A DNA stretch of 64,000 bases from positions 27,374,501-27,438,500 of the forward strand of contig JBAIAC010000059.1 in assembly GCA_037349315.1 (NCBI GenBank), given 5' to 3'. The notes under the pieces were generated by a model, which searched no databases, was not told the DNA's origin, and saw nothing but the letters and a program-made list of their open reading frames with translations. Both the position numbers and the translations under genes were made by a program. Below, one piece after another: positions 34,497 through 45,683 of the stretch (within the stretch, counting starts at the first letter, position 1; the number at the start of each line of letters is the position of its first letter). The stretch comes from Chelydra serpentina. Taxonomy: Eukaryota; Chordata; Testudines; Chelydridae.

Positions 34497-35113
34497 GCCT
34501 GGTCTACACTAGAAACGTACATCGGTACAGCGATGAAAAATCTACACACCCGAGAAATGTAGCTATACCGACCTAACCCCTGGTGTTGACAGCGCTAGGT
34601 CAATGGACAAATTCTTCAGTCAACCTCTGCCTGGTCTACACTAGGAAATTAGGTTGGTATAACTGCGTCACTCAGCGGTGTGAAAGATCCACACCCCTGT
34701 GCGATGCAGTTAAACCAACCTAAGCCCTGGTGTAGACAGCACTAGGTTGATGGGAGAATTCTCCCATTGACCTTGCTACCACCTCTTGGGGAGCTGGAGT
34801 ATCTACGCCAGTACCAATGGGAGAACCCCTCCTGTCGGCGTAAGTAGTGTCTACTTTACACTGAAGCTCTACAGCGACACAGCTGAAGCAGTGCAGCCAC
34901 GGCCGGCACTTCCACTAGGTGACCCTAGGCGGTCGCCTAGGGCGGCAGGATTTCAGGGGTGGCATTTCAGTGGCGAGAACGCAGCTTCAGAGGAGCTGCC
35001 ACCGAAGCGCCGCCAATTACTGCGGAGGAGCGCTGCCGCCTAGGGCGGCAAAAACCCTGGCGCCGCTACTGAGTGCAGCTGCATCACAGTAGCATTTAAA
35101 GTGTAGACATACC
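34497..35113 (+). mobile_element. MITE, family C, two adjoining copies
   Basis: A partial copy (34497-34627, CCTGGTCTACACTAGAAACG) is followed by a fuller copy (34629-35113, CCTGGTCTACACTAGGAAAT to AAGTGTAGACATACCCTAAG). The ends are inverted repeats around GTCTACACT/AGTGTAGAC. The second copy is interrupted by a hAT element at 34898-35071. Confidence 0.75.
34898..35071. mobile_element. Short hAT-type element nested in the family C MITE
   Basis: 174 bp, flanked by a perfect 8-bp duplication AGTGCAGC at 34890-34897 and 35072-35079. Ends CACGGCCGGCAC and GCGCCGCTACTG are imperfect inverted repeats. Removing it and one duplication restores the MITE. Confidence 0.85.
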
Positions 35114-36338
35114 CTAAGGGCCAGATTTGTAAAGCTATTTACAAAGGGGCATTTGACTCCCATTTAAATAAACAGGAATTAGATGCCTACATACCATTAC
35201 AAATCCAGACCAAAGCAACTAGCCCATAGGTCTGTGGCAGAGCTGGAAAATGAACCTAGATCTTGTACCTCCCAGTTCAGTTCCTTACTATAAATCCAAC
35301 CCTCCTCTCTTCCACCTTCGTCTGAACCTAGTATGGAAGGAAAGGTTCACACAAGGATTATGTTAAGGGGGGCAGGGCAGCTCTCTTGCCTTCACTCCTC
35401 CTTCTCTCCCAGGTTTGGGTAAAGTGCTTCCTCCCCACTCCCCGTCCTCTTTCAAGCTGCTTTAACCCCTGGGTTCAGACTAATCCCTGCAAAAACATCC
35501 ACATGGCTCTGTGAGCAAGATCCCAGTTCCCTCTCTGGAGCCTCTGAGCGGCTCTGAGCTGGCAGGAAGCACCAGCGCATTGGTAAGTCTCTCTTCAGTG
35601 CCAAGACAAGGCAGTTTCTGGCCAGCATCCACATTAACAATGTGGCACTGGTATCACAACTGCGCCAGTCCCCTTCTCTTCCGGCCGCTTCATTTGGGAC
35701 TTTTGCTCTTGAACTCTGTCTCTCATCCCAGATTGGCTCTTTCATCCCGACGCCATGGAGCGGGTGCAGTTGTTTTGTAGTAACAGAGGATTTCTTATTG
35801 CTGGCCTCCCCTAGCTGGTTCCTCTGAAATCTGAGATCCCGATCCAGGGATCCCAGGGGATTCGCACGAAAAACATTCCAGCCAGTTGTGCAAACATTCC
35901 ACACAGCTGGCTGAGGCGGGGAGGGAGGGAGTGGGCGGCAGGAGCCTGGATTTCCAGAATCTTGTTTTCATTCTCTTATTTTCATGGCAATAACATCCTG
36001 TCTGGGTTTGTTGGTTCTGGGCTGCCTCTAGTTCCCAGCCTGGGACCCTCACCTCAGCTCTGGGACCCACGCCCCTTTACTAGGATTTCTGGCCCCTGGG
36101 TCGTTCCTGGCCTGATCTGGGAAGGTGAAGCTGAGCCAGCGATAGGAGGGTCAATTCTGACAACCACACCCTTACTGCCCAGAACTGGGCTGCATTGGAT
36201 CTCGGTGCCCTGGAAGTGGTGGGTCTCTGGCTGGTGCTGGTCATTATGTCCTGGCTCAAACAGCTACTGTTGTTACCAAGGACAGAGTCGTACCTTGATT
36301 CCTGGAATTTATACCTAGCTCATAGGCAGGGGAGTGCC

Positions 36339-36368
36339 TGTGTGTGTGTGTGTGTGTGTGCGTGTGTG
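36339..36368 (+). repeat. (TG)n microsatellite
   Basis: About 14 TG units with one CG step. Confidence 0.95.
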
Positions 36369-36450
36369 ACGCACGTGCAGGATTGCAGAGCATTGAAATG
36401 GAGGAAGATGCAGAACCATAGATGGGGGACCAAGGGAGAGATACTGTCTG

Positions 36451-36975
36451 GTTCTACTCGGCACTGGTGAGGTCTCAGGTGGAGCACTGTGTCCAATTCT
36501 GGGCACCCACTATAGGAAAGATGTGGATAAATTAGCGAGAGTCCAAGGGAGAGCAACAAAAATGATAAAAGGTTTTGAAAACCTGAGCTCTGAGGAAAAG
36601 TATACAAAAAACTGGGCATGTTTAGTTTTGAGAAAAGAAGACTGAAGGGGGACCCAGATGTGTTAAGGGCTGTTATAAAGAGGATGATGATCAATTGTTC
36701 TCCATGTCCACTGAAGGCAGGACAAGAAGTAATGGGCTTAATCTGCAGATTCAGGTTAGATAGCAGGAAAACTTAACTATATGGGTAGTTAAGCTCTGGA
36801 ATTGGCTTTCAAAGGTGGCTGTGGAATCCCCATCTTTGGAAGTTTTTAAAATCAGTTTGGAAAAACATCGACCAGAGATGGTCTAGGCTTATTTGATCCT
36901 GTCTCGGTGCAGGAGGCTGGACTTGATGACCTTTTGAGGTCCTTTCTAGCCCTACATTTCTGTGATGCTATGATT
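36451..36975 (+). mobile_element. CR1 LINE 3' fragment, degraded
   Basis: GTTCTACTCGGCACTGGTGA then TGGAGCACTGTGTCCAATTC and GAGAGCAACAAAAATGATAA match the CR1 3' coding end ([15 protein letters not shown]). It ends GATGACCTTTTGAGGTCCTT and TCTGTGATGCTATGATTATG. More decayed than the copy at 14552-15766. Confidence 0.85.
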
Positions 36976-37133
36976 ATGGTTTAGGGACTGAAATCTAGGA
37001 CACAAGAAACTGAACTAAAAAGGGGATGAAAGTCTTTGCTTTTCATCTGCAATTTCCACTAGTCTCATGGTGTATGTGTGTCAGGTTACCACAGAGTCTG
37101 TGCTGTGGGGAAGTCACCTGGTGAAGGTATGGT

Positions 37134-37569
37134 CATAGGTGCCAACTTTCCCCAGCGCCAGTGGGTGTTCGCACCCCCCACACACACCCCAACTCCACCC
37201 CCTTCCCCGCCCTTTCCTCGCTCCCATTCCAACCCCTTCCCCAAAGTCCCTGCCCCAACTCCGCCCCCTCCCTACTCCTATTGGACCCCTTCCCCAAATC
37301 GCGGCCCCGGCCCTGCCTCCTCCACTGAGCGTGCCGCGTTCCCCTTCCTCCCGCCTCCCTCCCAGCTGCGCGAAACAGCTATTTCGCGGCGCAAGCACTG
37401 GGAGCTAGGGGGGAAAAGCGGGCATGTGGCACACTCATGGGAGGAGGCAGAGCAGAAACGGAGGTGAGCTGGGTGCGGGGGCGGGGAGCTGCTGGTGGGT
37501 GCAGAGCACCCACCAATTTTTCCCTGTGGGTGCTCCAGCCCCGGCGCACCCACGGAGTCGGTGCCTATG
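37134..37569. mobile_element. Non-autonomous hAT-type element, family E
   Basis: Ends CATAGGTGCCAACTT and GAGTCGGTGCCTATG form inverted repeats. The flanks GGTATGGT (37126-37133) and GGTATGGG (37570-37577) are an 8-bp duplication with one change. The interior is C-rich in its left half. Confidence 0.88.
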
Positions 37570-38011
37570 GGTATGGGGTCACTGCAATGCTCAGGCCTCT
37601 ATGTGCTGTCAGCAGATTGTGACTAAGGCTAGGTAGCCTGGGTGTGGCACACAGGTCCGGTCCTGCCCTCACTAAACTTAGGAACAGTGTTGCGACCTGC
37701 TCCTATGGCGGGTTATAGGTGTAGGGCAGATGGGGTGGAACTAGACTCTTACCACAGTCATAGAGATTGCGGGGGAGGAGAGAGAGAACGAGAAGGCTTC
37801 AGGGCATGAAGCAGAAAGGTGGATTTGAGTGTTTTAGTGGAGAAATAATTGGAAGCATCAAGGCAGGGCAGGGCCGCAGTGAATCGGACAAACGAGGTGC
37901 TGTGCAGTGTTAGCGGAAGGATAAAATACAAAACAAGGGCCTGATTCCCCAGCCGCTGCAGATGGGCCATAGGCTCAGTGGGAGCTGCTCCTGGGTAGTG
38001 GCTGAGGAAGC

Positions 38012-38224
38012 AGGGCCAGATTTTCAAAGGTATTTAGGAGTTTAAAGATCCAAAAAGGCAGGCACCTCATGGCCTTCTCAGTAGTGCCTAAGAGGGTCAA
38101 TGCCCAGCTCCCACTGATCTCAGTGGAACTTGGGCATCTAACCTGCTTAGGCGAAAAACCCATTAGGCGCCTGCCTGCCTATCTGCATCTTTAGACTCCT
38201 AAATACCTTTGAAAATCTGGCCCT
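38012..38224. mobile_element. Foldback MITE (GGCCAGATTTTCAAAGG arms)
   Basis: GGGCCAGATTTTCAAAGGTA, TTTAGGAGT at the left is inverted at the right end as ACTCCTAAATACCTTTGAAA, ATCTGGCCC. Arms are about 35-40 bp. Related pieces lie at 35113-35212 and 57200-57307. Confidence 0.8.
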
Positions 38225-38502
38225 TGGGCTCCAAAAAAGCAGCAATAATGTTAGTGAACCTGTTGGGCCCCCTCTGGGATACTGTGTGTGGAGCTGGGCA
38301 CATGGGACAAGCACACATTGTGGGGGCTACAGTGGCGTAGCTATGGAGCCGCAGCGATGCCGGCATAACCCTATAGCGGAGCCACATCCCACAACGATGG
38401 AAGGGGTTTTTCCATCGCTGTAGGAATGCCACCTCCCCCAAGTGATGGTAGCTAGGTCGAGGGAAGCATTGTTCCATCGACCTAGCTGTGTTTACCCCGA
38501 GG

Positions 38503-38813
38503 CAGGGCCGGCTCTAACTTTTTTGCTCCCCCAAGCGCGCAAAAACAAACAAAGAAACCACGCACTCCCCCCCGCCGAAACAAAAAAAACAACCCCCCCC
38601 CAGCGCCGCACCGAAACACCCCCCCAGCACCCCGCCACAACAACCCCCCCCCGAGCGCTGCCCCTCCGCCCACCGCAACACCCCCCCCACGAGTGCCGTG
38701 CCGCCGAAGTATGTAACAAACAAACAAAACCTGAGCGCCGCCCCAAGATTGGCCGCCCCGAAGGTGCCACCCCAAGCACATGCTTGGTCGGCTGGTGCCT
38801 GGAGCCGGCCCTG
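38503..38813. mobile_element. Non-autonomous hAT-type element nested in a MITE
   Basis: 311 bp with ends CAGGGCCGGCTCTAAC and GGAGCCGGCCCTG and a perfect 8-bp duplication CCCCGAGG at 38495-38502 and 38814-38821. The interior is A/C-rich with C runs. Confidence 0.93.
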
Positions 38814-38901
38814 CCCCGAGGGTTAGGTCAGCTTAGCTATGGCACTCAGGGACTTGGATTTTTCATGCCCCTGAGCACTGTAGCTGTGGTGAACTACATT
38901 T

Positions 38902-39049
38902 ATATTTTCATTCCATGCATCCGATGAAGTGGGTACTAACCCACGAAAGCTTATGCTGAAATAAATTTGTTAGTCTCTAAGGTGCTACAAGTTTTTCTTT
39001 CTTATTTTCATTTTGCTGACACAGACTAACACGGCTACTACACTTAAAC
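38902..39049 (+). mobile_element. Penelope-like element fragment
   Basis: Flanked by an 8-bp duplication CTACATTT (38894-38901, 39050-39057). It contains CGATGAAGTGGG, CCCACGAAAGCTTATG, TTGTTAGTCTCTAAGGTGCT and ACAGACTAACACGGCTACTA, a tail shared by copies at 43530-43630, 45262-45310, 48065-48917 and 57135-57191. The Penelope-like assignment rests on the hammerhead-type motif and my memory of the reptile repeat. Confidence 0.7.
38921..38958 (+). ncRNA. Hammerhead-ribozyme-like motif, decayed
   Basis: Order CCGATGA - stem II (GTGGG/CCCAC) - GAAA - AGC TTAT GCT. The core has C for T in CTGATGA, and G follows the GCT where a non-G base is needed for cleavage, so it should be inactive. Confidence 0.45.
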
Positions 39050-39079
39050 CTACATTTTAAGTGTAGACCAGGTCTCAGA

Positions 39080-39840
39080 TCCCCTAGTGATGGGCGCATT
39101 AGAAATACAGAGCTTGACAGGGGGTGGGGGGGAGATGATTAAATGCAGCAGATGGCAGCCAGGGCGTTAATAGGTTTAAAAAGTCAAAGGGAAAAGATTA
39201 GACATTTGGGTTTCGTCCCATTGAGAAAGAGGAAGAGGACGTGGGGGTGTCCAATGGAGGCGTTCGGCATTCTGGGAAGGATTGATGTTGCTGGGAAGAT
39301 GGCTCTCGGTGGTGAGAGGAGACAAGGGGACTTGCAGAACTCTCTCCCACTAAGGGGAATGAGCCTAGGGAACAAGTTACTGAGAGAGGCAGGCAGTGCT
39401 GGGAGCCAAGAGTAACTGAGCTCAGCCCAGACCTGGGGTTGATTGGAGAGGAGGAGGGGTGTGGGGGGGGAGGGGGGGAGTAGGAAGGTGGGGGATGAAG
39501 ATAAGATGGTTCGATGGGAGTGTGAGATACTATGATGGGGCCCTCTGAGGGGGGATGGTATTGAACACTTGGATGAGGCTATGTGGTTTTTCCATGTTGG
39601 TAACTTTTCTTGTGTACCTAGAAGCTGCCCAGAAATGTTCTGTCTGGGTTATTTTTCGTTGAAGAATGAGGAGGAGGAGAGGAAAATTTACCTCACCTGT
39701 GGCCCGAAACCCAGGAGTGTCTGCCTGAGACCTGTTGATCTTTGCTCTCCGCTGTACATTCCTTGCTGTTCCCCACCCTCACGCTCCAACTTGTTCGGGT
39801 GCTTAGGGCTCCAGCGTTTATCCTATTGCCTCTATCCTGA
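39080..39840. other. Intergenic stretch, no gene recognised
   Basis: Purine-rich with a G-rich patch at 39457-39480. No domain-bearing frame. Confidence 0.4.
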
Positions 39841-39841
39841 G

Positions 39842-39966
39842 TAGGGTGACCAGATGTCCCGATTTTATAGGGACAGTCCCGATTTTGGGTTTTTTTTCTT
39901 ATATAGGCTCCTATTACCCCTCCACCCCCTGTCCCGATTTTTCACATTTGCTGCCTGGTCACCCTA
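39842..39966 (+). mobile_element. Short hAT-type MITE, family A, second copy
   Basis: 125 bp, TAGGGTGACCAGATGTCCCG to GCCTGGTCACCCTA, with a perfect 8-bp duplication ATCCTGAG at 39834-39841 and 39967-39974. Opposite in orientation to the copy at 6240-6363. Confidence 0.93.
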
Positions 39967-39974
39967 ATCCTGAG

Positions 39975-41405
39975 CTGCTTGGAAGCTGGGGGACACAGTG
40001 ACAGCACCACCGGCTGTGTGGAGGCAGAACCCCCAGTGCGGCCGTTCCCTAACCTGTTCTGTTCTAATGCGCCTTCCCCCCTCGAGTGTCTTTCTCCTTG
40101 TCTTTGCCAGTTTCCTAGAAGTATTTTCCCTTCCAAGTCCCAGGATCCTTCATTCTGACTGCCAGCCCCTGGGAGTTAATTATTACATGCAGTTGTAAGT
40201 TTAAGGGTTGCCTGGCTGAGCTGACGATACTTTCCCCTCCTCCCAGCTGCTTCTTGGAGGTAGCAAAGGTTAGAGCCACAGTGGCCCCCGCTGTTGCTGC
40301 TGGGCGGGGGAGACAGGCAGAGCTTTGGGGCTTCCGGGCCAGTGTTGACAATGCTCTTAGTGATGCCCCGCTGCCTGTTCACAGACCTTGGCCTGAATGG
40401 ATCCTGAACATGCAGCAGCACAGGGCAGCCCACTGAGCAACACCCTGTCCCCTCCCAGGTGGATGACATGGGCTCCTGTGAGGGGCTTCGCCGTGTGATC
40501 GCCTCCCTCACCCATCGCACGCCGTCACCAGCTGCAGTTGGCCATGGACGCAGGGACCACTGTGTACAGTCCGTCTGCCTTCGGCTACCCGCCCAGGAGT
40601 GAGACAGGGGACGGGGCCACTGAGACCTGGAGAGCTGCTGCCCTCACATCCGAATGCCCCGCGCGTGAGCCACGGGGCCAAGAGGAGCCCACGGCGGCGG
40701 AGAGGTAGGCAGCAATGGTGAGGGGAGAAGAGGCTGGTAATGAGCCAACTCTGAGGGGGCTCGGCAGGTCTGAAGGAGAGGGTGGAGGTGACAGTGGCTA
40801 GGTGCCTTGGCCTTGCCTGAGGGCGGGCTGAAAGGGCATTCGAAGGGGGCTGATGGTGGGCATAAGCTATGGGGGTGGGCACAGAGTACCAGGGAGGTAG
40901 CAAAGAACAGCCCATACATTAATAGTCTGCCTGTTTTCACCTGTAGTATTTTCTCGTAGTCCAGTTGATCCAGATCCCATCGTCCCGCTTCTATTACACC
41001 ATAAAGTTTGGGGAGGTCTTCAGCTCTGTCCAAATGTGAGGAGTGCTGGGGAATGCTTCATACTCCTTGCTGTTCTAGATGCCTCCTAAAGGAAAGGCTA
41101 TGGTGGGCTACCTTTGGTGATATTCTGTCCTGCCATCCCATCCTGCCATATACTGTCCTGCCATCCCGTCAGACCTTTGGATCCAGAGTTTCAGCCCTGA
41201 TCCATGTGTAACTCCCTGGAGACCCACCTCTAGTACTGAGCTAATTTTCTAGAACTGCTGTTAGACTCTTCTTTTCTTTTCTTTTGGTGAATTGCAAGCC
41301 ACATTCTAGATTAGTCCTCAACAAATACCGTAGCTATTAGCTGTTGCACTGTGGGGCTGATTCTCCTTTGTGCTGCTTTGTGGGTGGAAAGGCTGGGGAA
41401 ACAGC
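39975..41405. other. Intergenic stretch, no gene recognised
   Basis: Several moderate frames, none with a recognisable family signature. A CpG-containing patch lies around 40490-40700. Confidence 0.4.
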
Positions 41406-41413
41406 CTCTAGGG

Positions 41414-42148
41414 CAGCGGTTCCCAAACTGGGGTTCGTAAACCCCTGGGGGTCCGCGAAATGTTACAGGAGGTTCTGGGGAAAAAAAATCCCTAATGGCG
41501 GACAGAGCTGTCCCTAGGGACTCCAGGTAGCACGGGGCCAGCAGCCTGGGAGCCTTTAGACTTCCAAGAGCTAAGCAGCACAAAGCAAGCATATCTATCA
41601 CACTGAGGAGATTTAAACTTCAAGACTCCTTATAAGAAATGGAAAGAGAGGTGGATATTTTTTGCTGTTTTTAAAATTAAATAGGCAGCTAGTATTGTTT
41701 TTAAAATTATTATGAAGAACAAGTTTAAGCTTTGGGGGTTTGCCTGGACTGCTCAACACCTGAATGCTTGTATAGGAGGAACTCTTTGAGTTGACTTCTT
41801 AAATACCTTCATGCTGTTTCACATCTGATACTCCTTGATGAAACATAGGAGCCTTGTCTTATAACAGGCTTATTCAAAGTGATACAAGCTATGAAAGTGA
41901 GACCTTGGAAGAGTGTTGGCGTTTTCATAATGTAATAAAAATACTGTAATGATAAATAATCATTAATAAATAGTATGTAATAAGCATGTCATGTAAACAA
42001 ATGTTATATTTCCAAGATCACTGCTTTTATAATTTATATTCTGGTAAAGGAGAAACTCCCTGGAAATATTCATTTTTAGGAGGGGGTTCGCGAGACTTGA
42101 TGTTTTAGTGAAAGGGGTTCACAGGTTGTTAAAATGTGGGAACCACTG
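41414..42148. mobile_element. Non-autonomous hAT-type element (Charlie-like ends)
   Basis: 735 bp with ends CAGCGGTTCCCAAACTGGGG and TGTGGGAACCACTG, the widespread GGTTCCCAAAC type. Flanks CTCTAGGG (41406-41413) and GTCTAGGG (42149-42156) are an 8-bp duplication with one change. The interior is AT-rich, with no transposase frame. Confidence 0.9.
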
Positions 42149-42159
42149 GTCTAGGGAAT

Positions 42160-43120
42160 ATCCCCCGTGTAAGGGGACTCTTCTATTGATGCAGAACTGC
42201 TAGGGTTCCCAAGGGCATGCTGGGGTGAGATGGGACAGGAACTAAGAGCAGGTAAAACAGTAGGAGGGAAGAGGTGGCCAAAATGTACTACCCTTGGGTG
42301 GTCTGAACGCATCGCTGTCTAGCTGTTCTCTGTTTCCTATGGCCTGTAGCGGATCATGGGAGACAGAATGTAAATTATAGCAGCCTTGTGGCTGCTCTGT
42401 TTGACACCAGGGGCTGTACCGGTCCTGCAGTGCCCCAGGATACAGGGAGCACAAAGGTACTTTCCCCCCTACCTTCCTTGTTAATGTACTGAGCACAAGG
42501 ATGGACTAGCTGATAACTGGGGCCATGGTCTCCAGCAGAGGCCCAAGCCCATCAACAGCAGTGCATTCCGCTGGAGCTCTCATCAGGTAGTTCTGCATTT
42601 GGGACTCTCCCTCTCCTAGGGGGACCTGTCCTTGCAATATGAATACAAGCATCACATTTTCTGCACCACTTTTCCACCTCTTACCGGCATCGTGCTCAAT
42701 AACAATTCTGACTTAGCTCAGCAAAGGTTTTTGTAACCCTAGAATGCATAGAGGTTTTAAAGTCATGGCATAATTTTATCAGTGTTTCTGACCCATCCAG
42801 TACCTAGCTGTCACTGGCTGTTTTTCTCCATTCCCTGTACATTATTGCATCTTTAAATTCCACACTTCCCACTGTGATCAGAAATCTGTTTCAGCAGGAG
42901 GCGGAGGGGATACCAGCTGTAGTGATGTGTTCGTGGGGCGGGGGAAGGGGCAAGGTTGCAGTTGCTGGTGCCAATTTAAATTCCCAGCCATATGCTATTT
43001 TAATCTCTCTAGGCCCCTTCACCAGCAGTGGGGTCCACTCTTGCAAGACTGCTTCCATGGCAGAATAGGAATCATTTGAACTTCTGCAGATCTTGGCTAT
43101 AGGAGAATGTACTGTTCTTT
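42160..43120. other. Intergenic stretch, no gene recognised
   Basis: No recognisable coding exon or repeat boundaries. Confidence 0.4.
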
Positions 43121-43127
43121 CATTAGT

Positions 43128-43452
43128 CCCAGTAATGGCAACCCCAAACACTCAGACATCACGAGCCAGGACCCCCAAAATCAGGAGATTGGTTTAAAAA
43201 CACTCTTTTTTAAAAACAAAAATAAACTTGGTGGGGGGTGGGTGGGTCCTACTTGTTTTCTGAGCCTTTAGGGTGCACTCACTTTTCCTTTCCAATATTT
43301 TTTTCTGTATCAGGGCTAGGAACTTACTCAGTATTTTAAATGGGAGCCAAGAGTCTCATGCAAGTCTCTTGATTCCAGCAGCTGGAGCTTTAAGAAAAAC
43401 ACCAACTATTGCAAGATTCATGATAAAATTGCAAGAGTTGGCAACACTGCAC
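43128..43452. mobile_element. Non-autonomous DNA element, family B
   Basis: AATGGCAACCCCAAACACTC to GCAAGAGTTGGCAACACTGC; interior CCTTTAGGGTGCACTC and CAGCAGCTGGAGCTTTAAGA match the copy at 55842-56142. Confidence 0.75.
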
Positions 43453-43529
43453 TCCTTCCCCTGGGCAATCAATGCCCTGGTCTCCATCTTAGGACAGATC
43501 TGTTTCTATAGAGCTAACTAGTCTATCTT

Positions 43530-43630
43530 TTTCCACTGCTTGCATCCGAAGAAGTGGGTATTCACCCACGAAAGCTTATGCGTCAATACCTCTGTTAGTC
43601 TATAAGGTGCCACAGGACCCTTTGTCGCTT
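43530..43630 (+). mobile_element. Penelope-like element fragment with 12-bp target-site duplication
   Basis: Perfect duplication CTAGTCTATCTT at 43518-43529 and 43631-43642. The 101-bp insert holds the hammerhead-like fold (CCGAAGA, GTGGG/CCCAC, GAAA) and the tail CTGTTAGTCTATAAGGTGCC. The core is mutated (CCGAAGA). Confidence 0.82.
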
Positions 43631-43654
43631 CTAGTCTATCTTGGGTGTTTGAGT

Positions 43655-43925
43655 GAGGATGGAGTTTTGGTTAAGGCACTATACTGGGACTCAGGAGATC
43701 TGGACTAAGTGCCTGGCTCTGCCACAGACAGTTGGGCAAATCATTTAATCTGTCTGTGCCTCAGTTTTCATCTGTAAAATGGGGATGATAGCTCTGCCGG
43801 TGTGTCTTGTCTACTCAAATTGCAAGCTTTTTGTAGTAGGGCTTGCCTTTTGCTATGTGTTTGTACAGTGCGTAGCACAATGGGGCCCTGGAGCTGGTTG
43901 TAATACACATAATAATGTGTATATA
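43655..43925 (+). repeat. MIR/CORE-type SINE
   Basis: TTTTGGTTAAGGCACTATAC head, GGCTCTGCCACAGACAGTTG core, CTGTAAAATGGGGATGATAG and a 3' part with TTTGTACAGTGCGTAGCACA. One of the better preserved MIR-like copies here. Confidence 0.75.
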
Positions 43926-44359
43926 TACAGTGATGATGCTTGTTGTACCTAGGCAACAACATTTAACTCGTCTTCCAGACTTTAAATACAAATACCGGCT
44001 TCACAGGCTTGTATGAGCCGAGCCACTTATAGTGGCATGAACATAAACACTGATTCCCCTCTTCACCTTACCATGTCATAGGGTGCATGGTAATTCTGCC
44101 TAAGTGAGGACGGCAGGAACAGGCCTTCAGGCAAGCAGAAATGTTTCAGTCCCCTCTGGGATGGGAGGGTAGCACCCAATGCAACAATAGTGGGAAATCT
44201 GATCAAGGACATGAATCAACTACCTACTGCTTACAATGCCCGCCCACTTCCCGGATCCCAATAAGAACCTACTGCTTACAACAGTGCCAGTGTTACCTTC
44301 TGATCTGTGTGTTACACCTCCCTCTCTGAGTGATCTGCAGAACATAACCACCAGCCATT

Positions 44360-44895
44360 GGGAGGAAGGATGGCCTAATGGTTGGAGCATTATCCCGGAC
44401 TGTGGGAGAGCTGGAATCAATTCCTGCTGTGCCACAGGCATCCTGTATGAACTTGGACAAGTCACATAGTCTTTCTGGGGATCTCTATGTGGCACAACCC
44501 CCTTCTCCCCCCCCCCCCCCCCCGAAACAAACCTGTGGCAGTGAGTCTCAGAGCCTGGGTCTGCAGACTTGAGCTCACATAGCTTGTGTGAGGGAGGGTG
44601 CTAAAAACAGCCGTGTAGACGCTTGGACTTGGACTCTGAGGCCCAGGTGGGGGGTGGGTTCCAAGCTGGAACGGCCACACAACTATTTTTAGTTGTGTAG
44701 TGTGAGCCCAAGTCTGTAGAGTCACGGCTGCTGTTTTGTTTTGCCACGTAGCCATACCCTCTGTACTTCAGTTCCCCATCTGTACGATGGTGATAACAAC
44801 CCTGCACTAGCTCACAGCAGTGTTGTGAGGATAAATACATTAAAGCCGGTGAGGTGCTCCTTTGCCACGGTGATGGGGGTCATATAAGTACCACA
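44360..44895 (+). repeat. MIR/CORE-type SINE split by a MITE
   Basis: Head and core at 44360-44480 (GATGGCCTAATGGTTGGAGC, AACTTGGACAAGTCACATAG). The 3' half is at 44757-44895 (CTTCAGTTCCCCATCTGTAC, GTTGTGAGGATAAATACATT). The middle is the MITE at 44480-44757. Confidence 0.7.
44480..44757. mobile_element. Foldback MITE inserted in a MIR
   Basis: Left CTGGGTCTGCAGACTTGAGC, TCACA is inverted at the right as TGTGAGCCCAAGTCTGTAGA. A C run of 17 lies at 44507-44523. Boundaries are approximate. Confidence 0.6.
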
Positions 44896-45261
44896 GCCAG
44901 ACAGCGAGACTGCCCGCCTGGCTAATCGCCCTTTTGCTCATGCATTCGCTCATGCTTTTCGTGCTGAAGGACCCTGAGTTCAAAGTCTGCTATTGGCCTG
45001 TAAGGGGAATCAGCTACACCACAGGGCTTTGACTGTCCATCCAACGCAGAGAATTTCTTGGTTTTTAAAGTTTCCTCTTAAAGACACTAAACTCCATGGA
45101 ATTCAGCTCGGGGAGGAGGAGCTGGACTGACCCTTCGGGGGGTCTTATCTCTAGGTCTGGAAAGAGTAGATGGTGTAGAGTAGATTCTTGGGCTACTAAA
45201 CTGTCCGATTTGGCCCTTGCAATGGGTGTGGAGAAACCTGAGAGATTAAAAAATACAAGTA

Positions 45262-45310
45262 TCAGAGGGGGAGCCGTGTTAAGGTGCCACAGGACTCTTT
45301 GTAGCTTCTA
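45262..45310 (+). mobile_element. Short Penelope-like tail fragment
   Basis: TATCAGAGGGGGAGCCGTGT joined to AAGGTGCCACAGGACTCTTT, with similar flanks AAATACAA and AAATACAG. An inverted tail piece is fused to a forward piece. Confidence 0.55.
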
Positions 45311-45567
45311 ACAAATACAGTAACTCTATAATGTGATTATCATCCTGCAGTTATGGGCCTGACTCTGCAGATGCTTTCCTTGCATAATACACGGAGGTCA
45401 ATAGAAGTGTCATGTACAGATTAGCCACAGAATTGAGACCTAAACGGGGGGGGGGGGAAAGACCCACACAATTTTGCTTTAATGCCTGCCATTTGCATTT
45501 GCCTGAACTGAACAAAGCATCAGCATCATTCAGTCTCATGGTTTCTCCCTGAGCACAGGGATGAAGT

Positions 45568-45683
45568 CAGGGATGCTGGAGCAATTTGTATAGTGGGGGT
45601 GCTGAGAGCCATTGAACCAAACTGTAAACTCTGTGTAGGACGGAAACCACTTCAAGCCAGCGGCACCACCCCCAGCACCTCTG
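45568..45683 (-). mobile_element. Short hAT-type MITE, family F, upstream of RAB3IL1
   Basis: 116 bp, ends CAGGGATGCTGG and CCCAGCACCTCTG, perfect 8-bp duplication GATGAAGT at 45560-45567 and 45684-45691. An inverted relative is at 46650-46788, on the other side of the RAB3IL1 promoter. Confidence 0.9.

Larger units (their letters stand above)
38323..39075 (+). mobile_element. MITE, family C, interrupted by two later insertions
   Basis: MITE parts at 38323-38502, 38822-38901 and 39058-39075 (CTACAGTGGCGTAGCTATGG, TCCATCGACCTAGCTGTG, AAGTGTAGACCAGGTCTCAG). The gaps are a hAT element (38503-38813) and a Penelope-like fragment (38902-39049), each with its own flanking duplication. Confidence 0.7.

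Noticed and set aside
35452..36070. Possible extra gene suggested by 90-150 codon frames
   Set aside because: No conserved domain, no consistent splice structure and no similarity that I recognise.
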